From contig NW_023503616.1 in NCBI RefSeq assembly GCF_014529535.1, positions 3,100,001-3,164,000 on the forward strand: a stretch of 64,000 nt of DNA. Direction: 5' to 3'. Each line of letters opens with the position of its first letter. The stretch's first letter is position 1. Shown piece by piece: positions 12,401 to 25,391 of the stretch. The translations under genes and the position numbers were made by a program. This DNA comes from Bradysia coprophila. Taxonomy: Eukaryota; Arthropoda; Insecta; Diptera; Sciaridae. The notes below the pieces were generated by a model that ran no database searches, was not told the DNA's origin, and saw only the letters and a program-made list of their open reading frames with translations.

Positions 12401-15400
12401 TGCAACAATTTTTCTGAGAGTTGAGAGTCGTTATGTGCAAAAAGAAAGTTATTCCATTAATTTCACAGGATGTGGTATCCATCGATTCGTTTGAGCAGCA
12501 AAATAGGACAGTGGCCATAGCCCATTAAAATCCCACATAGCTTCACTAATGATTGCTCAATCCTTAACCAAAACAGATGACTGAATAAAGAACTTAAATA
12601 TTGATTTCTCCTTTAGTTAGCTCATCAGAACTTTTCAACACTTTTCGAAAAGATCAAATATTTTTACAAAGACCAATGAAACCTTACTGTACCTTTGCTT
12701 TACAATTTGAACATATTACAGATCGTCCGACGAAGTTCTACACATCTTAGGAAATATATTAGCTGCACTGCAACGAGGTCGTACCAGTCTAGTCATACCA
12801 AAGAAAAAACCCATAGACGAATTGATGAAGAGCCGAAATATGGTAAAATATTACATCTTCAGTTTATCAAAACTTTAATAAACTAACTGAGAGTGTTTAA
12901 TCAATTCAAGAAATCGTTATCGCCGAACCTGCCAGATGATTTAGCCATCAGTTTTTATTTACAAAGTCACAAGTTAATATTTGCCGTCTATCAGCTGACA
13001 AATGTACAGGGAACTATGAAATTTGATTCATCGCAAGCTGAATGTTCTGTACCTTGGTTAAATGAAGTCTTAGTGTTATTCACGGTCGCATTGCAACTGT
13101 GTCAGCAATTAAAAGATAAGGTAAGTCATACTATATCATTTTCGGTTTGACAGGGTGGGATAGAAAATTAATTAGTTGTAGCACGGATGTTTCGCTGCTT
13201 TTTGGGTTTTTGTGGCGCTTGTTGAAAATTCTTTGTCAAGTTCTAAGTGGCATTCATCATTTTAAGTTTAGACACAATAAATTGTACTTTGATAATTCGT
13301 CTAAATATGAAACCATTGAAATGGAATATGAAAGTCCTTCGTTAGTTCAATTTTCCACTTGATTGTAATTAGATCGTCAGGTAATAATTCTCAGAAATAA
13401 CTCATACATTCGCGTCATCATTAACTTCACGAAAAGGTCAGGGAAATCCTGCGTAAATTAATCGTTGCGTCCTTTTCGTTGCAGATGGCACACGTTCAAG
13501 TAAACCCTAATTACTAGTTCAATTTAAGTTAACTGCTGTCCTGGGATCGGATCAGTAAAAACAAGTGACGAGGTCAATCCTGAGGTCGAAACAGAGTCTA
13601 CCTTCTTCTATTGGACTTAACTAAAATCCTGTTAGGGAAGAGTTTGGTGCTATGTTCGTTGTTTGATTTAGAGTGCTTTGGTGAGGGAGGAAGATAGATT
13701 TTCTTTCATTTGTGTCTACATAACACATGTAATACATTTATCCACTTCCCAATTATGCGATAAAAGGACATCCTTGCAGTGTTTCTTTGCCGTGGCAACC
13801 ATATACAGATAGGCAGAACAATCACCGTAGGAGAGATCGTTGCCAGCACAAACTTAGAGCTCTCGAGGATTTAAAATTATCCAGAAATTATAAGTCTAAT
13901 TATAAGTTGTGTGAAACTGTTACTATGACATGGCAACCGTGCACAGACAGGAAAACACGAATACATCCATTAAGTAGCTACTTAGAAAGAGATCGTTGTT
14001 AGTACAAGGTGAAGGGATATTTAATGGCGTTAAGTACACTATTGTATCCATGAACAGGATCTTCCTGACTGCACGCCCATGACTTAGTAAAACTAGGCAG
14101 TAGAAGCTAAAATTCATAAGTAGGATTTTGATTTTAATGTCAAACGTTTACTACACGCACGAAATTTTTCTGTTTCTGTGTTTAGCTTGAGTTTATGTTT
14201 TCTCCATGTACATGCAACATTCACAAAAACACCAGTAAACCACAAAACAGAAAATCTGTCGGTTTTCAAAATTCCGTGTGTGTGCTTTGAATGTATTTGC
14301 CTCGACTTCTCCTTCCTGGTTTTACTATGACATCGCATGCCTAATAATACACAGAAAGCATGTGCTGCGCTTGTTTCAAACGTGTCGAACTACGATCACC
14401 TGCGGCCAGTTAGGGTTGGTAATATTTCTATGTGGAACAATAATTGAACAACCAACAGTTCCTGTCAAAAATTGAGACCAATGATACTTCTTAGTTGAAT
14501 GTTAAAGCTTCGTCCCAAATTTAAGTGCTCCCGAATATTGTGTTGCTACATTATCGCTTCATTGAATATACGGATAAAAAGCAACAAACAAACATTTCAA
14601 TTTACTGTGTAACTCCACTCGACACAACAAATGCTGTTAAAATTTGGCATTTGTACGTGTAAGACGATCGCCATTTTTCACACAGCGAATGATTACAGCT
14701 TCAACACACATATGCTTTAAAATGAAATTTAATACATTTTATATGTGAATTTTATGACTCAATTTTATTAGCTCGTACTCATTTGAAATAAAAACGAAAA
14801 AAAAATTGGAAAGGAAGAGAAAAATCCCCGAGTAAATGGAGAGATTTTAAGTTTCTTTTTTTCTTCTTTCCTTCCTTTTTTTATTGAGCAAATGGTGATA
14901 AAAATTGAAAACAATTTGGTTGTTTTATATTTTTAACACCGTAAAGCCTATTGTTGTTGTTGTAAGCTATCGCATCTCAGGATATGGGGGTACAACTGTT
15001 TGTGAATACCTTTGTTTGCAATTGGGTTAAAATTAAGTTCATTTAGTCTCGTGCAAGTGTTCGTGTATCAGATTAGGGAATGCTTTTGCGATCCAATGCT
15101 TTTTCGTGATTCTTTTATATTTTGGGGTTTTCCGTTAATGTTGGTTTTAGATACGGTTTTTGGGCGCATAAAAAGGTCGGTCTCGTTTTAATTTTGCGCA
15201 TTTTATTGATTCGGTAACTGAGTTACAATACTTCATTAAATATGAAAACGTTTAGAGAACCGCATAACAAAGAAACAATTTGAATTATCCAACGTACCGA
15301 AGTGAAAATGAATGTAACGGTTTGATATCCTAAAATTTTTTAAATATTGAAACTGACTCCGTGCATAGATGGTTTACAAATGTTAGAAATCTATAAATAA

Positions 15401-16932
15401 TCGATCAGTTAACATCCAATTTTTTTCGGGCTAGTTCGTTGAACTAATGTCTGATCTTATTATGGTTGACTTAAAGTAATCCATGACTAATTTTTGAGGA
15501 AGCACTGAAACGTGTTACTTATCTGGTTAGAATGTGAAAAGTTGAAGGTGGAACAGGAGCAACCCGCTAAAGTATATTATTCGTTCAGTCATATTGACTC
15601 CTAATTTCAGCAATCGTTATTTGATTACAAAAAGGACTACGTTTGTTGATTCATGTTTTGTAGAGTTTACAGTTTTTCCATCTATTAAATCGTTTGCTCA
15701 ATAACTTCAGTAAATCCGACTTTGAGTAATTTATTTTTGCATCAATAAAGCGCAGACTGGGTTCTTAAAATGTGTACAATTGGTTAAACAATTGCAAACC
15801 AACAATTTCTGTTCTATATTAGTGATGTGATCCATCACGGAACTATACAATTTACAATTTCAGAAGTAAACCAATATTTGAACTACTTTATTGCCTTGCT
15901 GCTCAACATTTCTGGTTTTCAATATAAACCAATCCGAATGCAAGATTGGTAATCACACAAAAAGTCGGTTACACCGTTTGACCCACTTTACCTTGTGTTG
16001 TTGAGCAATGTATTTAATGTAATGCAATGTACAGGTTAAATCACTCCAGACACCGCCACTACACACCTATATTAGAAATGTGTTGCATGGTGTCGACATT
16101 ATCCTAAAACCATAAAATTTTTCGACGAGATTAAATGTTAAATCAATACCCGTTTTCCTAGATAAAAGGGTTTAAGTGTTCATTATATTTATAGTGCAAC
16201 ATTTTCGCACGTAACAAGTATCTGAAGCCGTTATGCTATTCATGGAAAACACATTAGGCTATATTTGTAAACGTACATCGAGATTATACATCCAACATCC
16301 ATACATGAATACAATTCAAAAATATTATTGAGAACTACTCGGTTTGCTGCTTTTCCCACATTAACAATCTTCTTGTTCGTTTTTCTTCATGTCCAATTCG
16401 ATTGAAGTGAAGCAAGGAGGAAGAAAAAAAAAACCGAAAATAGAATTGGTTTATAAAACATTGACTACACATTCGCATCTTCTATCTGATACAAACTATG
16501 TATTGATACGATACACCCAATATTTATGAAGTTCAGCAGCCAGTTTTAGGGCTTTTATTTCACAGATACAACATTGGAAAAGAATATTGCTTTCAAATGG
16601 TGCCATAAAATATTTATGTGGAAATTTTTCTTATAATTTTGTTGTTGTATGTGATTGAAATCAAATTTATTATGTTTATGTTATGTAGTTTAGTTTTCTT
16701 GTGTGTACATTTCGAGTATTTTTATTTATTTATTTTTGTGCTTCCTCACTTTCTCCACTCACCCATCTATACATTTTCGACAAAATATTATTTACATTAC
16801 TAATATGAGTTTGTTTATTTATCTTTTTTTTTCTCTCTCTTTTTTTTCTTTCATAATTTTCAGATATCGGTATTTTCGCAATATAAAGATTTTACTGTTG
16901 GGTCTCGGTCGCCATCTGCCCTATCTTATTGA
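9483..16932 (+). CDS. rogdi: Rogdi, RAVE/rabconnectin-complex subunit (V-ATPase assembly factor)
   Basis: Seven coding exons join in frame: 9483-9518, 10072-10143, 10218-10349, 10414-10571, 12722-12842, 12911-13120 and 16864-16932. They total 798 nt, giving 265 aa, close to the usual ~268 aa of the fly protein. Every junction is GT-AG. Recognisable blocks are the start [12 protein letters not shown], then [91 protein letters not shown] and the C-terminus [20 protein letters not shown]. Known of the family: Rogdi corresponds to yeast Rav2 and works with Dmx/rabconnectin-3 proteins to assemble the vacuolar H+-ATPase; fly mutants affect memory and sleep, and human ROGDI loss causes Kohlschutter-Tonz syndrome. 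It is cytosolic or vesicle-associated, with no membrane segment seen. Introns of 2.1 kb (10572-12721) and 3.7 kb (13121-16863) hold repeats. A poly(A) signal AATAAA lies at 17080-17085. No coding defect was seen. Confidence 0.95.
10980..11140 (+). repeat. SINE-like repeat, copy 1, in rogdi intron
   Basis: This stretch shares ordered blocks with 13528-13660: ACTGCTGTC, CGGAYCAG, GGTCGAAACAGAG, GGGAAGAG and GCTNTGTTCGTT, followed by a T-rich tail. GGTCGAAACA resembles a degenerate Pol III B box, which suggests a SINE. No clear A box was seen, so the class is an inference. Both copies are in rogdi introns in the same orientation. Confidence 0.45.
11511..11539 (+). repeat. ATGAA pentanucleotide microsatellite
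   Basis: Consecutive ATGAA units in the fourth rogdi intron, flanked by ordinary AT-rich sequence. It is a simple sequence repeat with no further signal. Confidence 0.7.
13528..13660 (+). repeat. SINE-like repeat, copy 2, in rogdi intron
   Basis: This is the diverged partner of the repeat at 10980-11140, with the same block order and the shared B-box-like GGTCGAAACAGAG near the middle. It sits in the 3.7-kb final intron of rogdi. Individual blocks match well but the spacers between them differ, so the two insertions are old or come from different subfamilies. Confidence 0.4.
13780..14035 (+). repeat. Diverged tandem duplication in rogdi intron
   Basis: Two units about 130 nt apart share TGGCAACC, then ACAGAYAGG, then AGAGATCGTTG and AGTACAA/AGCACAA in the same order (about 13790-13855 and 13930-14010). 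They look like an old tandem duplication, or two adjacent copies of one dispersed repeat. No coding content is supported here. Confidence 0.4.
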
Positions 16933-17089
16933 TTCTGTTATTTTGTTACGTGTGTTTGGGATACCTTGTCAATTGAGGCTGCATTACCAAATTACCATGC
17001 ATGTGGTTATTGAACAATTATTGCAGACTAATAATTAAACGTAAGTATGGAAATTATACTATTTTGAATTATTAAACACAATAAATTAT

Positions 17090-20000
17090 ATTATACAATT
17101 GCCAGTTATATAAGAGCATTCTGTCCGGGATAGTAGTACTCATTTATTTACCAAATTTACTGAAATTTAACAAGATCTACAGAAAACTTACCTAATTTGT
17201 GTTTCGATAAATTCAATAAAAGTTCGGTAAATTTCAATATTCTGGTAAAAAAAATTACTAAAAATATGCCCTGCCGTGTCATCGAAGAAAAAATACGACG
17301 CTCTGTTCGGATCGGATTTTCAAAATCGTCTTTTGGGTCGGTTCGACTTTGAACGTTGAACGTTATTCATCCGCGGTTTTTGAAAAACTTATTTTTTTTT
17401 TTTTTTGAAGCATAATAAATAGTTTATTGCATTGTGATTTACTTCATATCGCAATTATCAATGGTGTACGGAGTAAGGGCCATTTTCGTAGACCGAAAAA
17501 TCAGTGTGCTTTCCCTGTTAAATCTTCTTTTCTCACTTAAACCGTTAAACCCTAAACCGTTAAGATGCGACAAAAGAATAATTTGGGATTGGTTATGAAG
17601 TGAAAATTTTTTAAAGGAAGAGGTGCTCCCTACGTAAAAGTGTTTAGATAACAAACGATATCAATTTCTTGATATATCGAATACACATTACTTATCATGT
17701 AAGCACCAACTGGACTCATTGCAGTAGGAAATGATGGTAGATTTGAGCTTCTTATCTTGAGTACAGTTGAACAGTGTGCAAAGAAAACTCAATAATCATA
17801 CAAGAAGCCACTTCCATCATCTGTTATGAAATTTATAGGTATTTTACACAAAATATCTTGCTTTTGAGTCGATAATCATAAAATTGTAAAGACGAATTGC
17901 ATCGACTTTACAAAATCTTTTCAAGTATACTCGCTGTCTATCAGTAAAATTATGAAACTTCAACACAAGCTCGCACTTAAAACAGTAAATACAATAAGCT
18001 GCATTATCTAACTTCCCTTTCGTGCTGCGTATTGAAATCATCTTCTTGCTTAAACACTTGTTTAAATCTGGAAGCTATATCGCTATACTGTTTCATTTAT
18101 TGGACATGCTAAGCCCAATATAGTATTGAAAATACCTTATTCAACTAACAGTTTATCTAACAACGTAAGAGTCGTTTGTTATGTGATTAAAAGAAGATTT
18201 TATTAGATTTTATCGAAGAAAAAATAAATTAATTGAATCTATGTGGGTGCATGACAAAACAATTTTCAATTTTTGGTTAGCTCTCCATCAAACTGGTTAC
18301 GATAAAACGGTCTAATGATTATGTTAATTGTGCATTTTTGATTTAACCAAAAAGTAATGTTACACATAATCCCTCGATTCGGTAATTTTGTTTTGTTAAT
18401 TAATCTTTTTTTGAATTTCATAATTTGCAGGTTGTAAAAGTCCAGCTGAAACACACATCCAACCGATCATTTCGTTAAGTTTTAAAGTAAATATTTCCAA
18501 ATTTATTTATATTCTTCAGATGTTTAAAATTAATTAGATAAATTTCAATTTGGCTAGATACAAAATGAAAATATTTAGAATTTTAACCATGGTTTTAAAT
18601 TAGGATTTAAGACAATTTTATTTTATTTATATAAAATACTTAATTTCTTAGTATATGATTATGTCGAAATTTCTTAAGTTTATCCTTAAACCAGAGAATA
18701 GGCTATAGAACAGCAAAGTTTACTTAAATATAAATACGTTAAATGAATATAATAGACAAAGATCACATAAATTATTATTATAAAAGTACGTAAACGCATT
18801 TTATATTTTGATTTTATTAAATTGGTTTATTTTGAGAAAGATTTTTTTTTTATTTGCGATACAATCACTAAACTAGCCGCTTGTGCCGAATTAGCAATAG
18901 CTGAACTTGGCCAGCTGATCAACAAACCCACTCTACTTGTACAATATACAATCAAAACACATTCTAAACAACCTGTAATAAGCACAGCAGTCATACGTGT
19001 TGTGTGCGCACATAAATGACCTCAACGAATGTTCTGATGTTGCTAATTCGACACAAGTGACTGGTTTAGTAAGTGTAGTCCACATTTTGGATTACACAAT
19101 CTGTATACAGTTTTTACCGCATTCGATACTCAATTATTCATCTGACATTGAATCCTAATTTTCCGCAAAAAAAGGTTCTCATCGTTTAATTTGCTGCATA
19201 ATCGAGAGGGTAAAATTTAGAAAAAAGTATATTCCGTGCTCATTCCAAAAATTTCTTTGTTCGTAATTATACAGCTGGGATTGTAATTGAAATACGATCA
19301 AACATTTGAATAATTACATTTTTTTTATCAATTCCAGCCTATTCGCCATTTTCATTAAACTTTTCACTCCGTTGACAGCAAAATATTGATTTAAAAAAAA
19401 AAAATCATTTCTGTTATCTCTAAATGGGAAAAATTGAGTACTTGTGAGTATACCAGTGTTGTAAAACCCCGTACTCTGAAAATTGTTTTTACTTGCTATC
19501 GATAAAGGAACATTGTTGTCAAGATGAGCAGAAAACGGGAAGTTTAATCATCTATTTAAATTGAAAAGAAAAATTTATTCTGCTGCTTGTTACTTTTCGG
19601 TAGTGCATTTCCTTTTCTTTCTCTTTTTCCTCCCATAAATAATAAATGAACTTTATCGATTCGGAAAAAAAGGTCATGCCGTTAAAAGTAACTCGATAAG
19701 TGTTGACATATATTTCGTTTATCCAAGTTTTGCTTGACGTCATTAATTTATAAATTAATTGAAACTGTTAGAATGACAATGACAACTTGCACAGGACGAT
19801 AAAAACTTTTCGTATTGTTGCTTCAATTTATGCGAAATATGTTCGACCTTATTAAATCTATCGAGTTGAAGGTATGTTGAAAAATCAGTAGAAACCATCT
19901 AATATACATTGTACTACACAGTATGTATTTTTGATCAGATTAGGACATAAAATGAATACAAATTGATTAATTGCTTAGAAGATTCGTTACAACTGAACAA

Positions 20001-22426
20001 TATTTAAGTATAGCAAAATTTGCTGTACACGATATACACAAGCTATATTATAACCTATTCCCAATCCATATTTTCATCAAAATAGCCAATTTCGTCGATC
20101 AATGCAATTTAAATCTTTTAATATCAGATTAATATCGGAGCGATTCTGTTTAGTATATTTCTCTCTCCACTATGTGTTGTGCTTTCATAAAACTTTTAAC
20201 ATCATACTGACGTCACACAATTTATATTTCGAACATTTTCGCAGAAAATTATTTGATTTATTGGAAATTATGATTTTTATTATATCAACTTTATTAGATT
20301 TTATTAATGTAGGTAATTCTTTCTACATGTGATCGCTGGTAAAGCTGTAATTCTGTGCTTATTTTACGATTGTTTAATTTAAAATATTTTTATGCCTAGA
20401 CGAATTGCTAAGAAAATATAACACGTCAAGCCGTAGATGAGCGCCGGCTAATATAGCGAATAAAGTATATTTATATTTTCGTTCAGCTACGTCATCCGCT
20501 TTGCTGGCATACAGATCCGGTCTCTTTATTCCATTCAGTATCAAAACTGACCTTCCAGAAATGGATAATGATTTGTTATCAACAAAAACGAAAAAAAAAT
20601 AGGCAACGACCAACGGTTCATATTGTCTGTTAAATGAAGTAAAAGACTTTATGTTATACATTTTAAGCGATATTTTGAACATCAAAAGTAACAGACTTAA
20701 TAATGTATGATTATATTAAATTTGTTACTTGCTCTTTATAAAGTAATAGAGGGTCAATGATAGCCTTCAAAGTTTGGATTACCTCATGAGACCACGACTT
20801 AAAAATCAGGCCATATTATTAATGATATAAAATTGAAAGTACATATTGGTTCTAGATGACGAAAAAGGGCTTGGCAATAGAGAGGAAGGATACGACTGGA
20901 CGACTTATATTTATTATTATTTTCCGTATTTTATGTTCAACCGAAACTCAAAATGCTAGACAACTTAAATATTCCAATTTTCGAATTTGTCTGGTACGAC
21001 AAAAAGTCTTCAATCAAAACCACCTCAGCTGAAGCGGCTGCAATGTCTTATGTTCAATAACTTTATGACTTTGTTGATTTACGCACCACTACCCATTATG
21101 GCGTAATTAAATGTTTTTAGGTTTTTATTGGCAGCATAAAATTATGAGGTTTTTGTGTATGTTCTTTACAATTAAAACATTTTCTTTTCCAATACACCAA
21201 ACAGGTGATTTATTAATTTATTTCCCAATTTCATGAGTAATTGAGTTCTTTAGATGTATAAGTATATATGCTTATTTAAGTCATGCAACTTTGTCTGACT
21301 GAGTTTAAAAGAACATTTTACATTTGTCGATTAAGTCAAATTGGTTTAGAGAGAAAGTTTCTTATTGCAAGAAAATATTTTTTTCTTATTTGCTGTGGAT
21401 AAATTCATGTTGTCATTCTTTTCTTGCACACAGGTGTATTTGGTGGAAAGAGTCAATTAAATACTTAGAAGTAGATGTATTGCGAAGTCATTGATATTGA
21501 ATTGACTTCTGCAATATTGCTTGTGCAGAAACTATAAGAAAAGAGATGTAAGGTAAAGATTTATAAAATTAATGTGCAATCTAGGAAAGATGCAAGAAAT
21601 GAAACAAATTAAGTAAGTAATTGACAATGAAGTTTATGTTTAAGTAGAAAATGCTAAAATATGCCTTGAACACAATTTCAATTATGTAACACATAAATGC
21701 CGAAATGAAAAGAAATTTAACCCAAAACACAAATAAAGGCTCCACTAAATTTGATAGCCAAAACATAACAGAATTTTCCGGTCATTATATTTCTACTAAT
21801 AAGTACGAAAACGACAATAATTTAGAAAGATTGGAGTAAATTGTCTAAAAGTAATTTTCATTTCTAGTTCCGTAAGTCTCAGCATTGTAGAATTATTGTT
21901 AAAACATTGGCTGAGTATAATCTGACAAATCATAAAAATGCATTGTAAACGGGTAATAGTCCATTCTGTCGTTGTTTATATACAAGCCAAAACAGAATTT
22001 TATCCCTTCAAATAACACAATGATTTTTTTTAAAATATTTTCCTAATCTGTACACAGCGAATGATTTTCAACATTATGTTGAAATTTGTAAGCATCAACC
22101 GGTACATATTCAAACACACTCTCAGTAACTTACTTACAATTGTAGAAAAACGCACCAGTTGATTCGAAGTAAACTTAGTTACAAAATTGAGTAAACATAC
22201 GTGTACTTTACCAATGGCAAGCCAAAAAGCAAAAGAATTTTAATTGATGACCATTTTTAGTATATCAATAAGTTAGGACTTTACCCGAGACCCAAGAATG
22301 TTAGTCACTCTGAACATTGGCTTTTGACATGACGCGAAACAGAATATTACCTAGATTTAAAAATAGAATTTAAGATAATGTTGTTGTAGTGTAGTGAAAA
22401 TCTTTGAAATTATTATTTCTTCCTTA
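17090..22426. other. Gene-poor intergenic region
   Basis: Over 5 kb of AT-rich sequence. A weak inverted repeat (TTTACCAAATTTACTGAAAT, with a partner near 17245) lies at about 17147-17250. ORFs such as 20374-20685 minus have no recognisable family. No exon chain could be built. Confidence 0.45.
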
Positions 22427-22630
22427 CAGTGGACGCCATTAAAATTTAGGCGAAAATTTGCTTCAGCTGTTTTTCAGCTGGTCTACTAATACAAAGAAAC
22501 CTGCTTTCGGGTGGAACAAATTGCACACACGCGCGTGGTAGTGGTAAACCAGTATAAAGTCGTATATGCAGTTTGGATGAGTATACCAGGTGAAAATCAG
22601 CTGATGCAAATTTCTATATCATTTTCACTG
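22427..22630 (+). mobile_element. CAGTGGACG-type MITE, copy 1
   Basis: Starts CAGTGGACGCCATTAAAAT and contains TTTTCAGCTGG on the left, pairing with GAAAATCAGCTGATGCAAAT on the right, ending TTTTCACTG. It shares order and sequence blocks with 53639-53820 (TTTTTC, CTGGTCTACTAATACAAAG). No ORF. Confidence 0.55.
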
Positions 22631-25391
22631 ACTTACACTGTATGATATTTGCATTGATAAGATTGTGTTATAGATAAACCACTGATATCAATTGATTCAG
22701 AACAGAAATGCAAGTATTGCCTACTATACCTTCTTAATGATTTAACAACCAGATGCAATAAAGTGTTAAAACATTTATTAAAATAAACTGTTAAAATGAA
22801 TTGATAATTGAGTTTTAAAATAAACGTTCATCCATAATTTATTGTCATTATTTACGCCACATTACCATATTCATTTCAATCAAAATTATTTATGGTCATG
22901 ACTTTACACAATTTGTGATTCGTGTTTTTTCTAGGGATTTTTTTTAATGAATTAAATATTACTCCAATTATGATGTTACCGTTCAGCAATGGTCTCTTCC
23001 CTAAAGAATTGGCTTCAGTTTTGAATATCATGAAAATATTAATATCAACTGATCAATTTTAAATGGTTGACTATTTGGTAAAAAAGACAAAGTATTTCAA
23101 TAAACGAAATCCACTGCTGCTAACTCTTTTTCCATTAATTCCTTTAACACCTCTAGTCGCTTCCGATACAAATATCCAAGTCATTGTCGTAAAATTTTCT
23201 AATGAGGATGTTTTGAATTGTTACCATAAAATATTTTATTGGTTGGTCGACCATGGTTTCGTAAATAGTACGGAAGAAACAAGTTTCTCTTCCATTTTAA
23301 ATAAAAACATGAATTTTTTTGTCCAAGGTTAGATGAGTTTATTGCTTCTTCGGATGCAGTTTTACATTTCAAAACTAATTTATTGGACACACTATTCTTT
23401 GGTTCACTAAATATGAACAGAATTACCTATTGTTTGATATACCCACAAGATTTGCAATGGAGAAGAGTAGGGACATCAAACAATACAATACAAACACATA
23501 CACCTAAATGATACCTGTCCTGAGAATCTTTCGGTATAGCAAAATAGCTTAGGGATTTAGACTTATTCATTCAATCAATTTGCTGAGAATACCGACGTAG
23601 GAACCAACTTCATGGGTCTATTGAAACTATCTTGCACTTGTTGTCTATAAGTTCTAAAGGTTTTGAACTAAGAAACTATGAACTAACTTTAAAAAGACAT
23701 ATTATGGAGTTTTTCATTACTTGTGCTGTTACCTGTAAGAGTGTTCTAAATATTGGAAACTTTATGAAATCGAACTTTTTTTATGACAATTATTAGTGCG
23801 TTACAATCTAGGTCCTCTCATCTTGCAGCAACTACAAGAGTAAAACAACAACTCATTGCAATTCAACATTTAAATTAACGTGTAAGTAATTAAACCAAAA
23901 ACTAGTTCATTTGAACAAAAATTAAAGTAACTCACACCATTGACACACAAACATTGTAATTTCATTTTTAAAATTTTCAACAATCTACATGTTTCTGAGT
24001 TGGAGGTCTTAAGACGATTACGTGCGAATGAACATACAATAAATTTTAACGTAGAGTAGTGGTAAAAATGGTTTGACTTCCACTGTTTGAGCTTCTCCAT
24101 TCATATTTACAAAACAGTCATTAGTCGTCATTCATCGGTGATCGGTGTGTTTGCTATCTTAATAATCAGTTTTTGAATATATAAGCTGTGATCAACGCAT
24201 TATACATTACATCGTATTTTGTTATGTTATTCTGTGATTTATAACCGGTCGGACATTATCAAAATAAATTTGTTAAAATTTGATTTATTTGGAAAGAGGT
24301 TGATGTTTTGTAGGTTACACGACACGCATAATAACGTATAGTAAGAAACACTTTTGTTTATTTGTTTGAAAGTGAAAGTCTGGTTCACCAATTTTTTTTT
24401 TTACTTTGAAATCTAACCGAAAATTCTTTGTTAGAAACTCAATTTAAGTTTACATGTTTCGAATGTGATCAAAAGGAATGTAAAGAAGTGGTCGCCTTGA
24501 AAATGTCTGATTTTATTATTATTATTGAAATAACCTTCATACATGGTTAAAGGTTGTAGAGAAAAAATCTGTCTAAAATTGAAGCTTCAGACAGAGTTGT
24601 ATTTTAATTACAATCAAAAAAACCCAAAGTGATTGACCAACTACGTGTTCAATGTGAATAATAGAATAGAATAAAAATATTTGTAGTAGCAAGTGCTAAT
24701 TTGACTCAGAGAAGAATAGAAAACTAGTTTGGGTTTTAGAAGTGATTGCGGACAGTGCTTTCTATAAATTGGCTTTTTTATTCAGTTTTTTATTTCCATT
24801 ATTTTGTTTCTCAACTTTGATTGTTTATATGATTGTATCATATGCACGTCATATTTACTTTACCTCTGTTCAATTGAAGCTTTTTCCTTTGGTAATTTAG
24901 TGTATAATATCATGCATCACATAAAGAAATATTATGTTGCCATATGAATACGTACCGTATGAGATGCGCTAATAATGTGAATAAGTAGCGAATTTAGTTG
25001 CGTTGCTCAATCTTTTGTATGAATTAAGAAATTTTTTCCCATGGATTAAGAAAATATTCGAATATTGCTTGCAATAACCATCATGTGTCTTTAATCCATG
25101 TTGATAATAAATTGTATGTTCAATGGAAATTATTTCAGACGTTAAAACTGCCCTTTAATTTCTTGTTATTTTGTAATATTTTATATCAGTTACAAACTCT
25201 CGTAACGGTTCAATATTTATGCCGATATTAGCTCATTATGTGTTTCAGCGCATGTATACGTTTCAAACTGTTGACATAAATTAATGAGTTCAAACATCAT
25301 AAATACATTTTTTTTATTAATTTTGTAAAGCAGAAAATAATACAGTCAATCAATTTTAGACATTTCTACTATTTTTGATTCGGTTGACAAA
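22631..25391. other. Intergenic upstream of SDR gene, no feature seen
   Basis: AT-rich with scattered short ORFs and no repeat or exon that I can support. A pyrimidine-rich stretch ending in AG about 30 nt before ATG 25392 could be an acceptor for a 5' UTR intron. Confidence 0.4.

Noticed and set aside
13147..14475. Series of 60-75-aa ORFs in the rogdi intron
   Set aside because: They overlap repeats and lie on both strands without motifs, and none fits the conserved protein, which passes directly from 13120 to 16864.
16703..17038. 111-aa plus-strand ORF as a gene
   Set aside because: It runs through T-rich intron sequence into the last rogdi exon in a different frame; a shadow of rogdi.
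20374..20685. 103-aa minus-strand ORF with protein-like stretch KRPDLYASKADDVAERKYKY
   Set aside because: No recognisable family, no splice partners, and several ORFs this long are expected by chance in 64 kb at this composition.
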